Source of the DNA: Theocolax elegans
Lineage: Eukaryota; Arthropoda; Insecta; Hymenoptera; Cerocephalidae
Length of the DNA stretch: 64,000 nt
Direction: 5' to 3'
NCBI GenBank assembly: GCA_026168455.1
Contig: CM047425.1
Coordinates: forward strand, 40,568,711 to 40,632,710
Shown here: positions 1 through 10,165 of the stretch, piece by piece
Position numbering within the stretch: position 1 is the stretch's first letter
How the letters are laid out: every line of letters begins with the position of its first letter
Translations under genes and position numbers: made by a program
Notes under the pieces: model-generated
Databases searched by the model: none
What the model was told of the DNA's origin: nothing
What the model saw: only the letters and a program-made list of their open reading frames with translations

Positions 1-672
1 TAATATCCTGGTTGACGGCTACTGTGCACCACGTGTCAATGAAGACAATCATCGTGGTATTGTATTCAATTTCGCGGGTGTTTTTGACACAGTTGTCCTT
101 GCTGTTACCGAATAAACAGAGACACTGTTATGACGAACGAGTCAATGGATACCAGATACGAGAGAAAATCTCTTAACCCACGCGATGCATTTTTTTCAAA
201 ATGTATGATTGTCAGATTGGTGAAAAGACCAGATACGTTGACGTGTGTTCTCTGTTTCCATACATTTGTAAACGTGGTTGGTTTCCTGTAGGTCACCCAA
301 AAATCTATGTTGGCCAGGAAGAGTGTACACGGTTAATGGGACCACTTCACGATATCTCTCAAGTTAATGGTTTAATTGCGTGCGACATTTTACCGCCACA
401 AAATTTATTTCACCCCTTACTACCGGTAAAAATGCATGGACAATTAATATTTCCTCTGTGTAGGACATGCTGTGAGCAATTGGTACAGTGACTGCCCTCA
501 TGAAGATCCCAAGGAGCGTATGCTGTGTGGAACGTGGGTGTCTGAAGAAGTAAAATCAGCTGTTGCTGTGGGGTACATCATTGAAACTGTCTGTGAAATT
601 TGGCAGTATGAAATGATGGAATACAACCAGGATGAAAAAAGGGTTTTTGCCCAATATATTAATAAGTTTTAA
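1..672 (+). pseudogene. Maverick/Polinton family B DNA polymerase remnant
   Basis: A broken piece of the protein-primed family B DNA polymerase of Maverick/Polinton elements, the replicase that copies the transposon. Three successive reading frames carry it. Positions 2-114 (VDGYC block, ends in a stop), 201-491 and 472-672. The second block has the polymerase motif A signature (DVCSLFPYICK) followed by the family-typical FPVGHP and LFPLCRTCCEQ stretches. The third has HEDPKERMLCGTWV and the EIWQYE block. At least two frameshifts and a stop separate them, and the fragment is cut by the window edge. It lies just upstream of a Polinton-type integrase on the same strand, which supports the assignment. 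Family recognition is from memory of conserved blocks, not from a search. Confidence 0.82.
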
Positions 673-693
673 TAAGAATTTGTCGGGCATGAA

Positions 694-1291
694 ATGCAAC
701 AAGTTTTACGCGCCAACGATATTGCTCACAGAGTAACACGAAGTCTAGATACAATGTCTGCCATTGAAGAGAGATTGATACGGACAATCAAGGAGCGAGT
801 TTGGCGCTACACCTACAAAAATACACGAAGATACATCGATGTTTTGCAGAATACTGTACACGGTTATAATCAGAGTAAACATTCAGCGACAAAAATGACA
901 CCGGTATCCGTAACTTTGTATAATGTAAATAAAGCGTGGGAAAATTTACAACAACGGTATGGAAATGGCGCATCGAATCAAAGACCCAGGTCGAAAGTCG
1001 GTGAGTTAGTGCGCGTCAGTCGTGCCAGAACTGTCTTTGACTAAGATTACGAGAGTGGAAGGACTAGATACTTTTAAAATAGTTCGAATTTCAACCACAC
1101 GACAACCAGCAGTCTATTTTTTGCAAGATCTTTCGGAAGAAGACATAGACGGCTGCTTTTACGCAGAAGAATTGAGTAGAGTCCGCAAGGATTTGAATAC
1201 TGCTGCTGCACTGAAAATTTTACGCAGCTGGAAAGGATATCCAGACAAGTTCAATTCTTGGGTCAAGGCCAGTCAACTTTCAGAGAAATGA
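694..1291 (+). pseudogene. Maverick/Polinton retroviral-like integrase, C-terminal part, frameshifted
   Basis: C-terminal half of the rve-type integrase that inserts Polintons. The first block (694-1044) begins near the last catalytic acidic residue (EERLIRTIKERVWRY, the position of the DDE glutamate) and continues with the YIDVLQ/YNQSKHS region. The second block (1022-1291, other frame) ends in a chromo-type tail (KILRSWKGYPDKFNSWV), as in the F54H12.3-like integrases of arthropods. A frameshift near 1022-1044 separates them. The upstream two catalytic aspartates are not present, so the copy cannot be active. It is 22 bases downstream of the polymerase remnant. Confidence 0.85.
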
Positions 1292-1398
1292 AAGATCAAT
1301 TTCACATTATTCTACCGAGCAATGGCAGTGTGAATTATTTCTCGGAAAGCACTACAACGCATTACAATACTCAATTACCGCAACAGATCCGGTTACAA

Positions 1399-2142
1399 GT
1401 GTTGGAGATTTAAATAATTCTATATGATATTGATGAATAAATTTATTTAAACTGTGACAAGTACATAAAGTATAATATAATAAGTGCGAAAGCCAGTACA
1501 TCTGTTTATAAACAGCGCTCTCCGATATTAAGAAAGACGTGTAAAATTATATTAGACATTGTTTAACTTGCCAACAAAAAAAATTAGTTTGCGTTAAAAC
1601 TAAACAACATATCGATGGCTCCAATCCGAAAGGCCTGCGATGGCTCGGTCGGTAGGGCGTCGGGCTCGTAATCTGGATTGATACAAGCACCACTGGCGAA
1701 TGTATTTTCAACAAGTGCTTTCTTCACCAAGACATCGTATGACCTCCGTCGCTGATTAGCACCGGTTTGGGAGCATAAAAAGAGCGACGTTAAAATAATA
1801 ATAAAAAAAAAACAGCGCTCTCAACCCATCCGTATTTATGATCACTTCAGATTTATCTTTCAGTAAATAAATCTAACTTCTTCTAATGATTTATCGTTCA
1901 TTAAAGTATATTCATTCGTATAAACTAAATTAACTTATTATCTATACACTTATTTCACTTATTTTATTCACAAATTCACTTGCGCTCTTCTGGGCCCATA
2001 ACCTGTTGAAGATTTAAATAATTCTATATGATATTGATGAATAAATTTATTTAAACTGTGATAAGTACATAAAGTATAATATAATAAGTGCGAAAGCCAG
2101 TACATCTGTTTATAAACAGTGCTCTCAACCCATTCGTACTGT
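1399..2142 (+). repeat. ~130-bp direct repeat pair
   Basis: Two nearly identical copies, about 1399-1522 (continuing after the SINE at 1823-1833) and 2012-2142. They share a run from TTTAAATAATTC through GCGAAAGCCAGTACATC to the GCTCTCAACCCAT end, with only a few substitutions. They lie between the integrase and capsid parts of the Polinton fossil. They could be a local duplication or pieces of a short terminal repeat from another element. No coding content is seen in the DNA between them. Confidence 0.75.
1511..1822 (+). mobile_element. SINE insertion (family B) with 12-bp target-site duplication
   Basis: AACAGCGCTCTC occurs at 1511-1522 and again at 1811-1822, immediately after an A-rich tail, so 1523-1810 is an insertion. 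The tRNA-like head begins near 1648 with a box A match (TGGCTCGGTCGG). The 3' domain (CGTCGCTGATTAGC ... GAGCGACGTTAAA) is shared with the other SINEs of the window at 6.2, 18.3 and 47.4 kb. About 125 bp of sequence precedes the tRNA-like head inside the duplication. It includes a short Cys-pair reading (CLTCQQKK) like an integrase zinc-binding region, so the unit may be composite. Confidence 0.72.
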
Positions 2143-2308
2143 TCGAGAGTACGAACGATTCTGAGCTACAAGACCGCCTAGCCTTGGGACCGCGAACGAC
2201 GAAAATAGTGATAATATAGTTTACAACTGTATCTACGTTTCTATATATAAGAACTTAAATTAAAAGGTGTATTTTTCGTAACAACAAGGTTTCTGGAAAG
2301 TTGCACTC

Positions 2309-2952
2309 ATGGAAATTCACATTCCGGTGACATTTCAACACGTGTCAGCAGAAAATGAAGATAGATCGATTTCTCTGAAACGTATTCCTTTAACGAGAAT
2401 CGAGTCAAATCAGATTCGAGTGGAAAATTTGACGGTTACAGAATCGCGTATTCGACCGGGAAAATACAAGGATGTTTCTTCGCTGATTGAAGAGATAAAT
2501 AATCTGGAATGTCTAGATAATCATTTGATAGTGAAATTGGAACGTGGTGGTTATGTGACGATTAACCGAGTCTGCGAAGAGAGTACATAAAATTCTGGGG
2601 TTTGAGAAAGGTAGACAAATTGTCTTTATGGGTAATCAATACTCATTTGAGGGCGATAGACCAGCTCGCCTATCTAATAATTTACCATTCATATTTATGA
2701 TACAGCGACATCTGTGAACCATATGTAATGGGAGATGTCCAATCGCGATTATTAAGAGCTGTTTCCATGAATAGCGATAATTACGATTACGGTACTACCA
2801 GAATCAAAAGTTTCTCAACACCAATGTACATACCCTTGTTATTCAGTTCATTTCAGACAATCAAAATAGCTATAAGATATCAATGCGGTCAATTGATTCC
2901 ATTCGATTACGGAACAATAACGGCAACACTTTATTTCAAGAAAATCAACTAG
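2309..2952 (+). pseudogene. Maverick/Polinton minor capsid-like (penton-type) protein, frameshifted
   Basis: Two blocks in the same orientation. The first (2309-2590) starts at an ATG with MEIHIPVTFQHVS. A bridging stretch at 2592-2705 is readable in another frame. The last block ends FDYGTITATLYFKKIN at 2952 and its coding sense starts before the ATG at 2728 (CEPYVMGDVQSRLLR). The SRLLRAVSMNSDNYDYGTTRIKSF and MYIPLLFSSF regions are characteristic of the predicted minor capsid (single jelly-roll) proteins encoded beside the hexon-like protein in arthropod Polintons. At least one frameshift near 2590 and one near 2700 make it non-functional. Function is assigned from position and recalled family blocks. 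Confidence 0.7.
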
Positions 2953-2994
2953 AAATGAATTGTTACGAGGATTACTTCAACAATCAAATCGGTA

Positions 2995-3411
2995 ATGGAT
3001 ATCGAGGAGGCGGAAGAGGTCATTACACCGGAGGAGTTGGAGACATTTAAATCGGCCGAGACAATTACTCCCTACCAAAGAGGGCATGGTGGTATTGGTT
3101 CTTTCCTAGCCGGCGTATGTCGTCGTGTACTACCGCTCCTCAGTCGAGAAGCAAAAGCCGTGGGTACAGAGGCTTTTCGCACGGGATTCAATGTTGTGTC
3201 AGATGTTGCGACGCATAACACACCCATCAAAGAATCTTTTCGTAATTGTGTGAAGGAATTTGGTCAAGTTTTGAAGAGAAAGGCTGAAGAAAAATTGGAC
3301 AAATTGATGAAGGGATCGGGGTATAAAATGTCCCGCTATGGAAATCATGCTCAGTTGCAATTGCTTGGTGCACCTATCACAACATATAGAGGTAAAAATA
3401 AAGAAGTGTGA
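2995..3411 (+). CDS. Small basic Polinton virion-type protein (core/pX-like), ORF intact
   Basis: A 138-residue ORF with an ATG start, open to its stop. It has an acidic N-terminus, then QRGHGGIGSFLAGVCRRVLPLL, a KAVGTEAFRTG stretch, an RKAEEKLDKLMKGSGYK basic region and a short tail. The GIGSFL..VLPLL..AKAVG pattern recurs in small proteins placed between minor and major capsid genes of Polintons and adintoviruses, where it is compared with adenovirus core or membrane-active peptides. It sits 43 bp after the minor capsid remnant and 139 bp before the major capsid remnant, in the same orientation. It is the only uninterrupted reading frame of this fossil. With broken neighbours it is probably unexpressed or neutrally decaying. 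Confidence 0.68.
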   Translation: MDIEEAEEVITPEELETFKSAETITPYQRGHGGIGSFLAGVCRRVLPLLSREAKAVGTEAFRTGFNVVSDVATHNTPIKESFRNCVKEFGQVLKRKAEEKLDKLMKGSGYKMSRYGNHAQLQLLGAPITTYRGKNKEV

Positions 3412-3549
3412 GTAAGAAAAAAAGGAGGGTGAAAAGTGCAACAAGGAAGCAAGGTGAAACGAGGCAAAGGAAATAAATAACTTCTAAAAGCAGAAAGAAG
3501 AGAGGTAGTAGAAAAAAAGATCGACTAGAGATATTTTTAACAGTTAAAG

Positions 3550-4340
3550 GTGACCTTTCTACGCACTCATTCGTGTGAATGTTTAAAGTCAGAGTTATTG
3601 TTATTTGACATTCCGCCAACACAGTCTACAATTGAGGGCTCGCATTGGGTTCAATATAAACCAATATCATCTTTGACCGATAACTCACCGATTGGATTTG
3701 TGATACACGGAAATAGTGATGAATATCTTGATTTGGCCCATACTATGCTCAGTCTCCGTGTGAGCATTAAATCTAACGTGACAGAAGATGATGTAGCGGA
3801 AGAAAATCGAACGGCCTTTAGACATTTATCGGGTAGAGTAGGACCACTTAACAATTTAATGCATTCACTCTTTAATCAAGTGAATGTTTTTTTCAATCAA
3901 AAACCCGTGTCACCACCTACCAATGCCTATGCTTACAGAGCATACATCGAAACGTTATTAAATTTCGGACCAGCTGCTAAACCTTCACATTTATCGACCG
4001 TCTTGTGGTGTAACGATACTGCTGGTCATATGAACGATATAGCAGACGCAAATAAAGGACTGTTGACCTAATTTGACATCTCCATACAGATGTGTTTAAT
4101 CAAGAGAAACTTCTAATTAACGGTGTATAAATTAGAGTACGTTTGGTAAAATCTCGCGATAATTTTTGTATAATGGATCCGACCGATTACTTTTCACTGT
4201 ACATAGAGGAGGCAAAACTTTTAGTTCGATGAGTTAAAATCAGTCCAAGTATATTGTTAGCACATGCTCAATCGCTCTCGAAAACAACGGCTAAATATCC
4301 CTTAACACGAATAGAAGTCAAAGTTGTCGTATGCACGATT
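3550..4340 (+). pseudogene. Maverick/Polinton major capsid (hexon-like, F54H12.2-type) protein, truncated
   Basis: The N-terminal third of a double jelly-roll major capsid protein. The conserved opening (HSCECLKSELLLFDIPPTQ) and the block WVQYKPISSLTDNSP followed by DEYLDLAHTMLS are diagnostic of the F54H12.2-like capsid proteins of arthropod Polintons. The expected start codon is GTG at 3550 where an ATG is usual. The frame stops at 4071. Further family-like pieces are readable to about 4340 in other frames (NQEKLLING, then SPSILLAHAQ and TAKYPLTRIEVK), so frameshifts rather than simple truncation ended it. The C-terminal half is missing. Confidence 0.82.
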
Positions 4341-5149
4341 GTAAAAGCATTAACGTACATGAAAAGTTGTCAATACCGCTGAAACATATGTATTAATAAT
4401 ATAAACGTTTCTTCATTCGTAAAAAACAATAATTTATTCATAAATAGAATATACTTTGAAATAAACCTTTTATCCACCTATTCCTTCTCTTATAGCAATA
4501 ACATTATTTTCACTCAATAAACAAAATAAAATGTTACAATAGCCAAGAATTAAATGCGGACACCCGAGACGCCCATGTGCCCGGAATTTGCAAAGTCAAC
4601 TGCACGTGATATTCTGAGTCGCAACAATATTTGTCACCTCCCATTCTCTTGATTAAACATCAATCGAGTTCCAGTATTCGTACATCCGTTCAGTTAAGAT
4701 TTCTCCCACCGCTTGCTCTCCATCTCAGTAGGTATTGGTACGCCCCACAACCAACATCGTAGAATTCGAATCTTCCGGTATTCCCTCCGCCCTTCCCGCA
4801 GTACTGGATCATTGTCTATCCCTCCTCCCCTTCCGCAGTATTGCATCATTGTGTACACCCCCCCCATCTTTTATTTCTCCCACCGTCATTACCCCTATCT
4901 TAACTGATACCACCACCAATACTTCCCCGCAATTACTCCCACCGCCATTACCCCATCCCTCGCTATGGAGAGACACACAGGACCCAGGAGTGGGGGTTTG
5001 TTGTGTCTCCCCACATGGGGATAACTACTCACACATTTATTTGAAATATAATTTTATTTCTGATCATAATAAAATAACATATCTATAAATAATATAATTT
5101 TGGAAATATCTAATTTTTATTTATATTAAAACTATAGATTTTAAAAAAG
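4341..5149. other. Noncoding stretch with C-rich degenerate short repeats
   Basis: AT-rich DNA to about 4680, then a pyrimidine/C-rich block (4690-4970) with degenerate repeats such as CCGCAGTA(C/T)TG(G/C)ATCATTGT at 4797-4820 and 4830-4855, and CTCCCACCG(T/C)CATTACCCC at 4878 and 4936. A hairpin lies at 4968-5010 with GAGACACA paired to TGTGTCTC. The ORFs here follow the simple composition and I do not believe them. Confidence 0.5.
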
Positions 5150-7216
5150 ACTACTGACGATAAAGAGAAATTTGAGGAACGTAAAACGCTAATTAAAACT
5201 AAATTACGTGCACAGCTAGGAATTTTGGTAGACACACCAAAACAGAGTTATGGAAATACCATCAATGGCAATACTGCCAGAACTTTTTTAATAATCCTGC
5301 TGTTGTTGCTGAAACAGATACATAAATAAATTAATTAATATAATATATTTTGTTACATAAGTTCCGATAAAATTGAAGTGAAAACGCATTTTTTAATTTT
5401 AATTGGTTAACAACCAAATATTTGATTGTTAGAAACTATTACATCTACTTGATGATAGTGTGAATAGGTATTTTGTAAAATATTTATTAAAGTTTCCTAC
5501 AATTTTTAAGCCAAATTTAAGAAAGATACTTTAGTAATTTAATGGGTTCAATTTTAAGTTTCAGTTAAAACATTACTTTTTACTCTTTTTATAGTAATTG
5601 TTTCTGACTAAATATTGAACAAATTGCTAAATAGTTAGGAGTATCACTTGGGACTTCTTATTTGCTCATGTGCATTTTGGATTTGGTGCAAAATCCTTCA
5701 GGATAATATTTTTAAAAATATAATTATTAATAATTTATTTCAAGAAATAATAGATGTTATTATAAAATTTCGTGAATTAAAAGTGAAATTTTAATGCAAG
5801 TTATTAAACTTTGTAAAATTGTTAGACAAGTTTTTTTTTAGTGTTATGATGTATCAATAATAAACAGTATTATTAATAAGCGCAATATAATATAATACAA
5901 AGAATTACATATAAATAAATTTTAGATAAGATTTAAGTCAGAGAAAATCGAAAAAAAGTATTATTAAGTTGAAGATCAATCAAGTTTTTGTACATTTAAA
6001 ATATTTTATTGTAGAATCTCAAAAAAATAACAAATAAAAATAATGGAACTAATTGAAATTAAACTTGATCACAAAGATTTATATTTAAACTTATAATAAT
6101 AAAATTGTCTACATATACATTTTAATTATTCACTTATTGGTCTCATTAGGTTTCAATCAAGAATTACTTGAACGATTTCAAAAATGTAGAGCCGCGGTGG
6201 CTCATGGGTAGAGCTCCCGACTCTCACACCGAGGGTCGTGGGTTCGATCCCAGACGTGTACCTCTGAAAATTTTTTCATGTGCATTTTTCGAACACCGCG
6301 ACTCAGTGGCTCGGCGTGTCACTATAATGTGACGCCAGTTCAGGTGCGCGTGCGTTTCGTGCACTTGTCAGTGCATGAGAGGCACGGGCATCTGAACTAT
6401 AGGGAACGTTAGGGACGCGAAGATGTAAAGAGGATCGCGGTGGTTCCATCGGGAGGACAGGAAACTGTAATTATTAGACGAATTACAGTGACCGATGATA
6501 TCTTCCGATGGACACAAGCACCACTGTTTCAACTACATGTGCTTTGTTTACAGACACACCGTTCATTTCCGTCGCTGATTAGCCCTGGCAGCATAAATAG
6601 AGCGACGTTAAATAACATAAAAAAAAAAAAAAAAAAAACGATTTCAAATAATTTTAGCAACAATCTTGTGTAATGGCAATAGATATTGAATCATTTCACT
6701 ACTATTGCCAAGATACTGCCAGAAAATATGTTTCACAATATTCCTGGTATTATATGCCTCCTTCAGTACACATCGTTCTTCTATACGGACATGCAATAAT
6801 GAGACAAATTGACATTCCAATAAGGATGTTGTTGAAAGAGGCTCAAGAGTGTCGAAATAAAGAAAACAAACGATATCGTGAATACCACTCCCGAAAATTT
6901 TCGAGGTAACTATAACTGTTTGAGGAATTATCGTCAATCAATCAATTTATATAAATCTAAAAAATCTTTATTTTTATCAGTAGATATTGACATTGAATAG
7001 AAGATTTTATTAACTTTAATCATTTTTTTTCTTTGAATACATAAGTATTTTAAAACAAGTACTTTAAAGCTAATTTTGTATTAAATATTTACCAATTACC
7101 ACACAAAAAACAACTCTCATGTACAGAAGCAATGAAAAAAATTAATTTTATCAAATTGAAACGATCAGTTTGACTTAGATGAATCTAATGCTGAAAGTGA
7201 CAGTGATTCTGATTAA
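5150..7216 (+). pseudogene. Unclassified TE-like protein gene remnant, split by a SINE
   Basis: Three separated coding pieces in the same orientation look like one decayed gene. Around 5170-5330 a reading includes VDTPKQSYGNTINGNTARTF, similar to a G.TNDGNTARRFF motif I associate with uncharacterised TE-like proteins of arthropods. At 6673-6909 an ORF carries YCQDTARKYVSQYSWYYMPP and LLKEAQECRNKENKRYREYH with HSRKFSR, which fits the downstream part of the same family. Around 7165-7216 a reading ends in an acidic tail (DESNAESDSDSD) and a stop. AT-rich decayed sequence fills 5340-6170 and the SINE at 6171-6648 sits just before the second piece. I cannot name the superfamily. Confidence 0.45.
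6171..6648 (+). mobile_element. Full-length tRNA-derived SINE (family A) with 12-bp target-site duplication
   Basis: AACGATTTCAAA at 6171-6182 is repeated at 6637-6648 straight after a poly(A) tail, marking a retroposed insertion of about 450 bp. The head has box A (TGGCTCATGGGTAGAGC, 6198-6214) and box B (GGGTTCGATCCC, 6240-6251), the internal RNA polymerase III promoter of tRNA genes. The anticodon-loop area reads CTCTCAC. A unique body follows (6260-6550) and then the shared 3' domain with CGTCGCTGATTAGC and GAGCGACGTTAAATA. Mobilisation would depend on a LINE acting in trans. Confidence 0.9.
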
Positions 7217-7284
7217 AATTATAAATAAATCTGATCTGTAAAAACAATGGAAATTTTTTCATATTATTCATTATATGTATATAT

Positions 7285-7368
7285 ATTCATTCCGGTAACA
7301 ACTTTCTACAACATCCCAAAATTTTAGCAATTTTAAAATTTTCATTTACATACTTGACGTGAAATCGC
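7285..7368 (-). repeat. Orphan terminus related to the 26.9-27.9 kb foldback element
   Basis: Read on the minus strand, this segment (TTTCACGTCAAGTA ... AAAATTTTAAAATTGC ... AAAATTTTGGGATG) aligns without large gaps to the first ~85 bp of the foldback element at 26.87 kb (TTCCACGTGAAGTGG ... CAAAATTTTAAAATGC ... AATTTTGGGTAC). It ends directly against a CG/GT dinucleotide run, as the 26.9-kb element ends against a TA run. It is probably a decayed solo terminus of the same family. Confidence 0.55.
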
Positions 7369-7390
7369 GCGCGCGCGCGTGTGTGTGTGT

Positions 7391-7472
<82 letters not shown>

Positions 7473-7480
7473 ATGTGTGC
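7368..7480. repeat. (CG)n(GT)n microsatellite
   Basis: A CG run passes into an almost pure GT dinucleotide run of about 100 bp with two interruptions. The cysteine/valine and histidine/threonine ORFs over it are artefacts. Confidence 0.97.
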
Positions 7481-7800
7481 GCAATTCGTATCATAATCGC
7501 AATTAAAGTTGAAACATTTTTATTACATACGAGAAAATGCTCAATCTACCTTTCTCGTTATGTTCGCAGTGTTTCAGCAATTAAGCCGTTTCTAGTTACT
7601 TGACCGGCGAGAAAGCATTTTATTCTGGAAAGAAAAAGCTTTCTTTACATCCGGAGTAGCAATATGTGCGATATAATGCAAGTGGGATCCATATTTTTGA
7701 CGTTTTTTTTCACGTTTGGGACCATTGCGCGTCACTTTTTTTTTAATTTTAAGTTCTAAACGTTGTGTCATCTGTCGGCAAAAAAAAAAAAATAACTGCA

Positions 7801-7818
7801 GTAACTAAAGTAATCGAA
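7801..7818 (+). repeat. 18-bp direct repeat flanking the satellite array, left copy
   Basis: GTAACTAAAGTAATCGAA at 7801-7818 is repeated exactly at 14978-14995 on the far side of the array. The outer parts of the match (GTAAC and GAA) could be microhomology with satellite sequence, so a true target-site duplication would be 12-18 bp. Confidence 0.85.
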
Positions 7819-7932
7819 TAATATCGGTCTCTCTGAACCAAATGCTTTACTTTTAGATTATTGAAGGTCTATCGTACTCTTTGTCCACTATGGTTGGTGG
7901 AATTTCCCAGAGCACGGCCTTTTAAAATAATT

Positions 7933-8003
7933 AAAGGCGTTTCGTCCTCGATCTCCAGTTTGGACTCCTCAGTAAGGAACTGGAGATCTTACCTTAGACG
8001 CCT
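7933..8003 (-). ncRNA. Hammerhead ribozyme, first array unit
   Basis: Core and all three stems match the representative copy at 8321-8391. This unit is next to the left 18-bp flank and differs from the majority by T instead of C in the marker (GAAGGTCTATCG) and by CTCTCTGAACC at its border, so even the edge unit keeps the ribozyme unchanged. Confidence 0.92.
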
Positions 8004-8320
8004 GTCGCAAGATGATATGCGACGCCAGCAAGATGTTCTGCGGCTATATATATAGAAAACAGACGACGATCTCTCCAACGAGTGTAGAGAGATAGTCGTC
8101 TCCCTCTGGTGGTGGGAAAAGCCACCAGCCAGAGCGCGAATTTTTAGACCGTATCGCGAGTTATTTGTTACAAAATTTTAACGTTCGGTAATATGTATAT
8201 GTATAATAATATCGGTCTCTCCGAACCAAATGCTTTACTTTTAGATTATTGAAGGCCTATCGTACTCTTTGTCCACTATGGTTGGTGGAATTTCCCAGAG
8301 CACGGCCTTTTAAAATAATT

Positions 8321-8391
8321 AAAGGCGTTTCGTCCTCGATCTCCAGTTTGGACTCCTCAGTAAGGAACTGGAGATCTTACCTTAGACGCCT
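8321..8391 (-). ncRNA. Type III hammerhead ribozyme, representative satellite unit
   Basis: Read on the minus strand, 8391 down to 8321. Stem III 5' strand AGGCGT, then C17 giving the GTC cleavage triplet (cut between 8385 and 8384). Stem I is TAAGG paired with CCTTA (8384-8380 with 8365-8361). The core is CTGAGGA (8360-8354). Stem II is GTCC with GGAC (8353-8350 with 8335-8332). GAAA (8331-8328) is followed by stem III 3' strand ACGCCT, six perfect pairs in all. Every invariant core base of the hammerhead family is present. Loop I (14 nt) contains GATCTCCAGTT and loop II (14 nt) contains AACTGGAGATC, so 11 pairs could form between the loops. The ends are in stem III, hence type III. Identical copies occur at 7933-8003, 8709-8779, 9097-9167, 9486-9556, 9873-9943, 10462-10532, 10847-10917, 11235-11305, 11622-11692, 12011-12081, 12399-12469, 12785-12855, 13173-13243, 13561-13631 and 13949-14019. 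Confidence 0.93.
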
Positions 8392-10098
8392 GTCGCAAGA
8401 TGATATGCGACGCCAGCAAGATGTTCTGCGGCTATATATATAGAAAACAGACGACGATCTCTCCAACGAGTGTAGAGAGATAGTCGTCTCCCTCTGGTGG
8501 TGGGAAAAGCCACCAGCCAGAGCGCGAATTTTTAGACCGAATCGCGAGTTATTTGTTACAAAATTTTAACGTTCGGTAATATGTATATGTATAATAATAT
8601 CGGTCTCTCCGAACCAAATGCTTTACTTTTAGATTATTGAAGGCCTATCGTACTCTTTGTCCACTATGGTTGGTGGAATTTCCCAGAGCACGGCCTTTTA
8701 AAATAATTAAAGGCGTTTCGTCCTCGATCTCCAGTTTGGACTCCTCAGTAAGGAACTGGAGATCTTACCTTAGACGCCTGTCGCAAGATGATATGCGACG
8801 CCAGCAAGATGTTCTGCGGCTATATATATAGAAAACAGACGACGATCTCTCCAACGAGTGTAGAGAGATAGTCGTCTCCCTCTGGTGGTGGGAAAAGCCA
8901 CCAGCCAGAGCGCGAATTTTTAGACCGTATCGCGAGTTATTTGTTACAAAATTTTAACGTTCGGTAATATGTATATGTATAATAATATCGGTCTCTCCGA
9001 ACCAAATGCTTTACTTTTAGATTATTGAAGGCCTATCGTACTCTTTGTCCACTATGGTTGGTGGAATTTCCCAGAGCACGGCCTTTTAAAATAATTAAAG
9101 GCGTTTCGTCCTCGATCTCCAGTTTGGACTCCTCAGTAAGGAACTGGAGATCTTACCTTAGACGCCTGTCGCAAGATGATATGCGACGCCAGCAAGATGT
9201 TCTGCGGCTATATATATAGAAAACAGACGACGATCTCTCCAACGAGTGTAGAGGGATAGTCGTCTCCCTCTGGTGGTGGGAAAAGCCACCAGCCAGAGCG
9301 CGAATTTTAGACCGTATCGCGAGTTATTTGTTACAAAATTTTAACGTTCGGTAATATGTATATGTATAATAATATCGGTCTCTCTCCGAACCAAATGCTT
9401 TACTTTTAGATTATTGAAGGTCTATCGTACTCTTTGTCCACTATGGTTGGTGGAATTTCCCAGAGCACGGCCTTTTAAAATAATTAAAGGCGTTTCGTCC
9501 TCGATCTCCAGTTTGGACTCCTCAGTAAGGAACTGGAGATCTTACCTTAGACGCCTGTCGCAAGATGATATGCGACGCCAGCAAGATGTTCTGCGGCTAT
9601 ATATATAGAAAACAGACGACGATCTCTCCAACGAGTGTAGAGAGATAGTCGTCTCCCTCTGGTGGTGGGAAAAGCCACCAGCCAGAGCGCGAATTTTTAG
9701 ACCGTATCGCGAGTTATTTGTTACAAAATTTTAACGTTCGGTAATATGTATATGTATAATAATATCGGTCTCTCCGAACCAAATGCTTTACTTTTAGATT
9801 ATTGAAGGCCTATCGTACTCTTTGTCCACTATGGTTGGTGAATTTCCCAGAGCACGGCCTTTTAAAATAATTAAAGGCGTTTCGTCCTCGATCTCCAGTT
9901 TGGACTCCTCAGTAAGGAACTGGAGATCTTACCTTAGACGCCTGTCGCAAGATGATATGCGACGCCAGCAAGATGTTCTGCGGCTATATATATAGAAAAC
10001 AGACGACGATCTCTCCAACGAGTGTAGAGAGATAGTCGTCTCCCTCTGGTGGTGGGAAAAGCCACCAGCCAGAGCGCGAATTTTTAGACCGAATCGCG

Positions 10099-10165
10099 CA
10101 GTTTGGACTCCTCAGTAAGGAACTGGAGATCTTACCTTAGACGCCTGTCGCAAGATGATATGCGA
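10099..10165 (-). ncRNA. Truncated hammerhead in a partial satellite unit
   Basis: The partial unit fuses a neighbouring unit at GAATCGCG directly to CAGTTTGGACTCC. The stem I, CTGAGGA and cleavage-site portion is kept. The GAAA core strand, the 3' strand of stem II and the 3' strand of stem III are lost, so this copy cannot cleave by itself. Confidence 0.85.

Noticed and set aside
6189..6260. Functional tRNA gene
   Set aside because: Box A and B are present, but the acceptor and anticodon stems pair poorly and it is the head of a SINE with poly(A) tail and target duplication.
7379..7603. Cys/Val ORF and Thr/His ORF over the GT repeat
   Set aside because: They are translations of a dinucleotide microsatellite.
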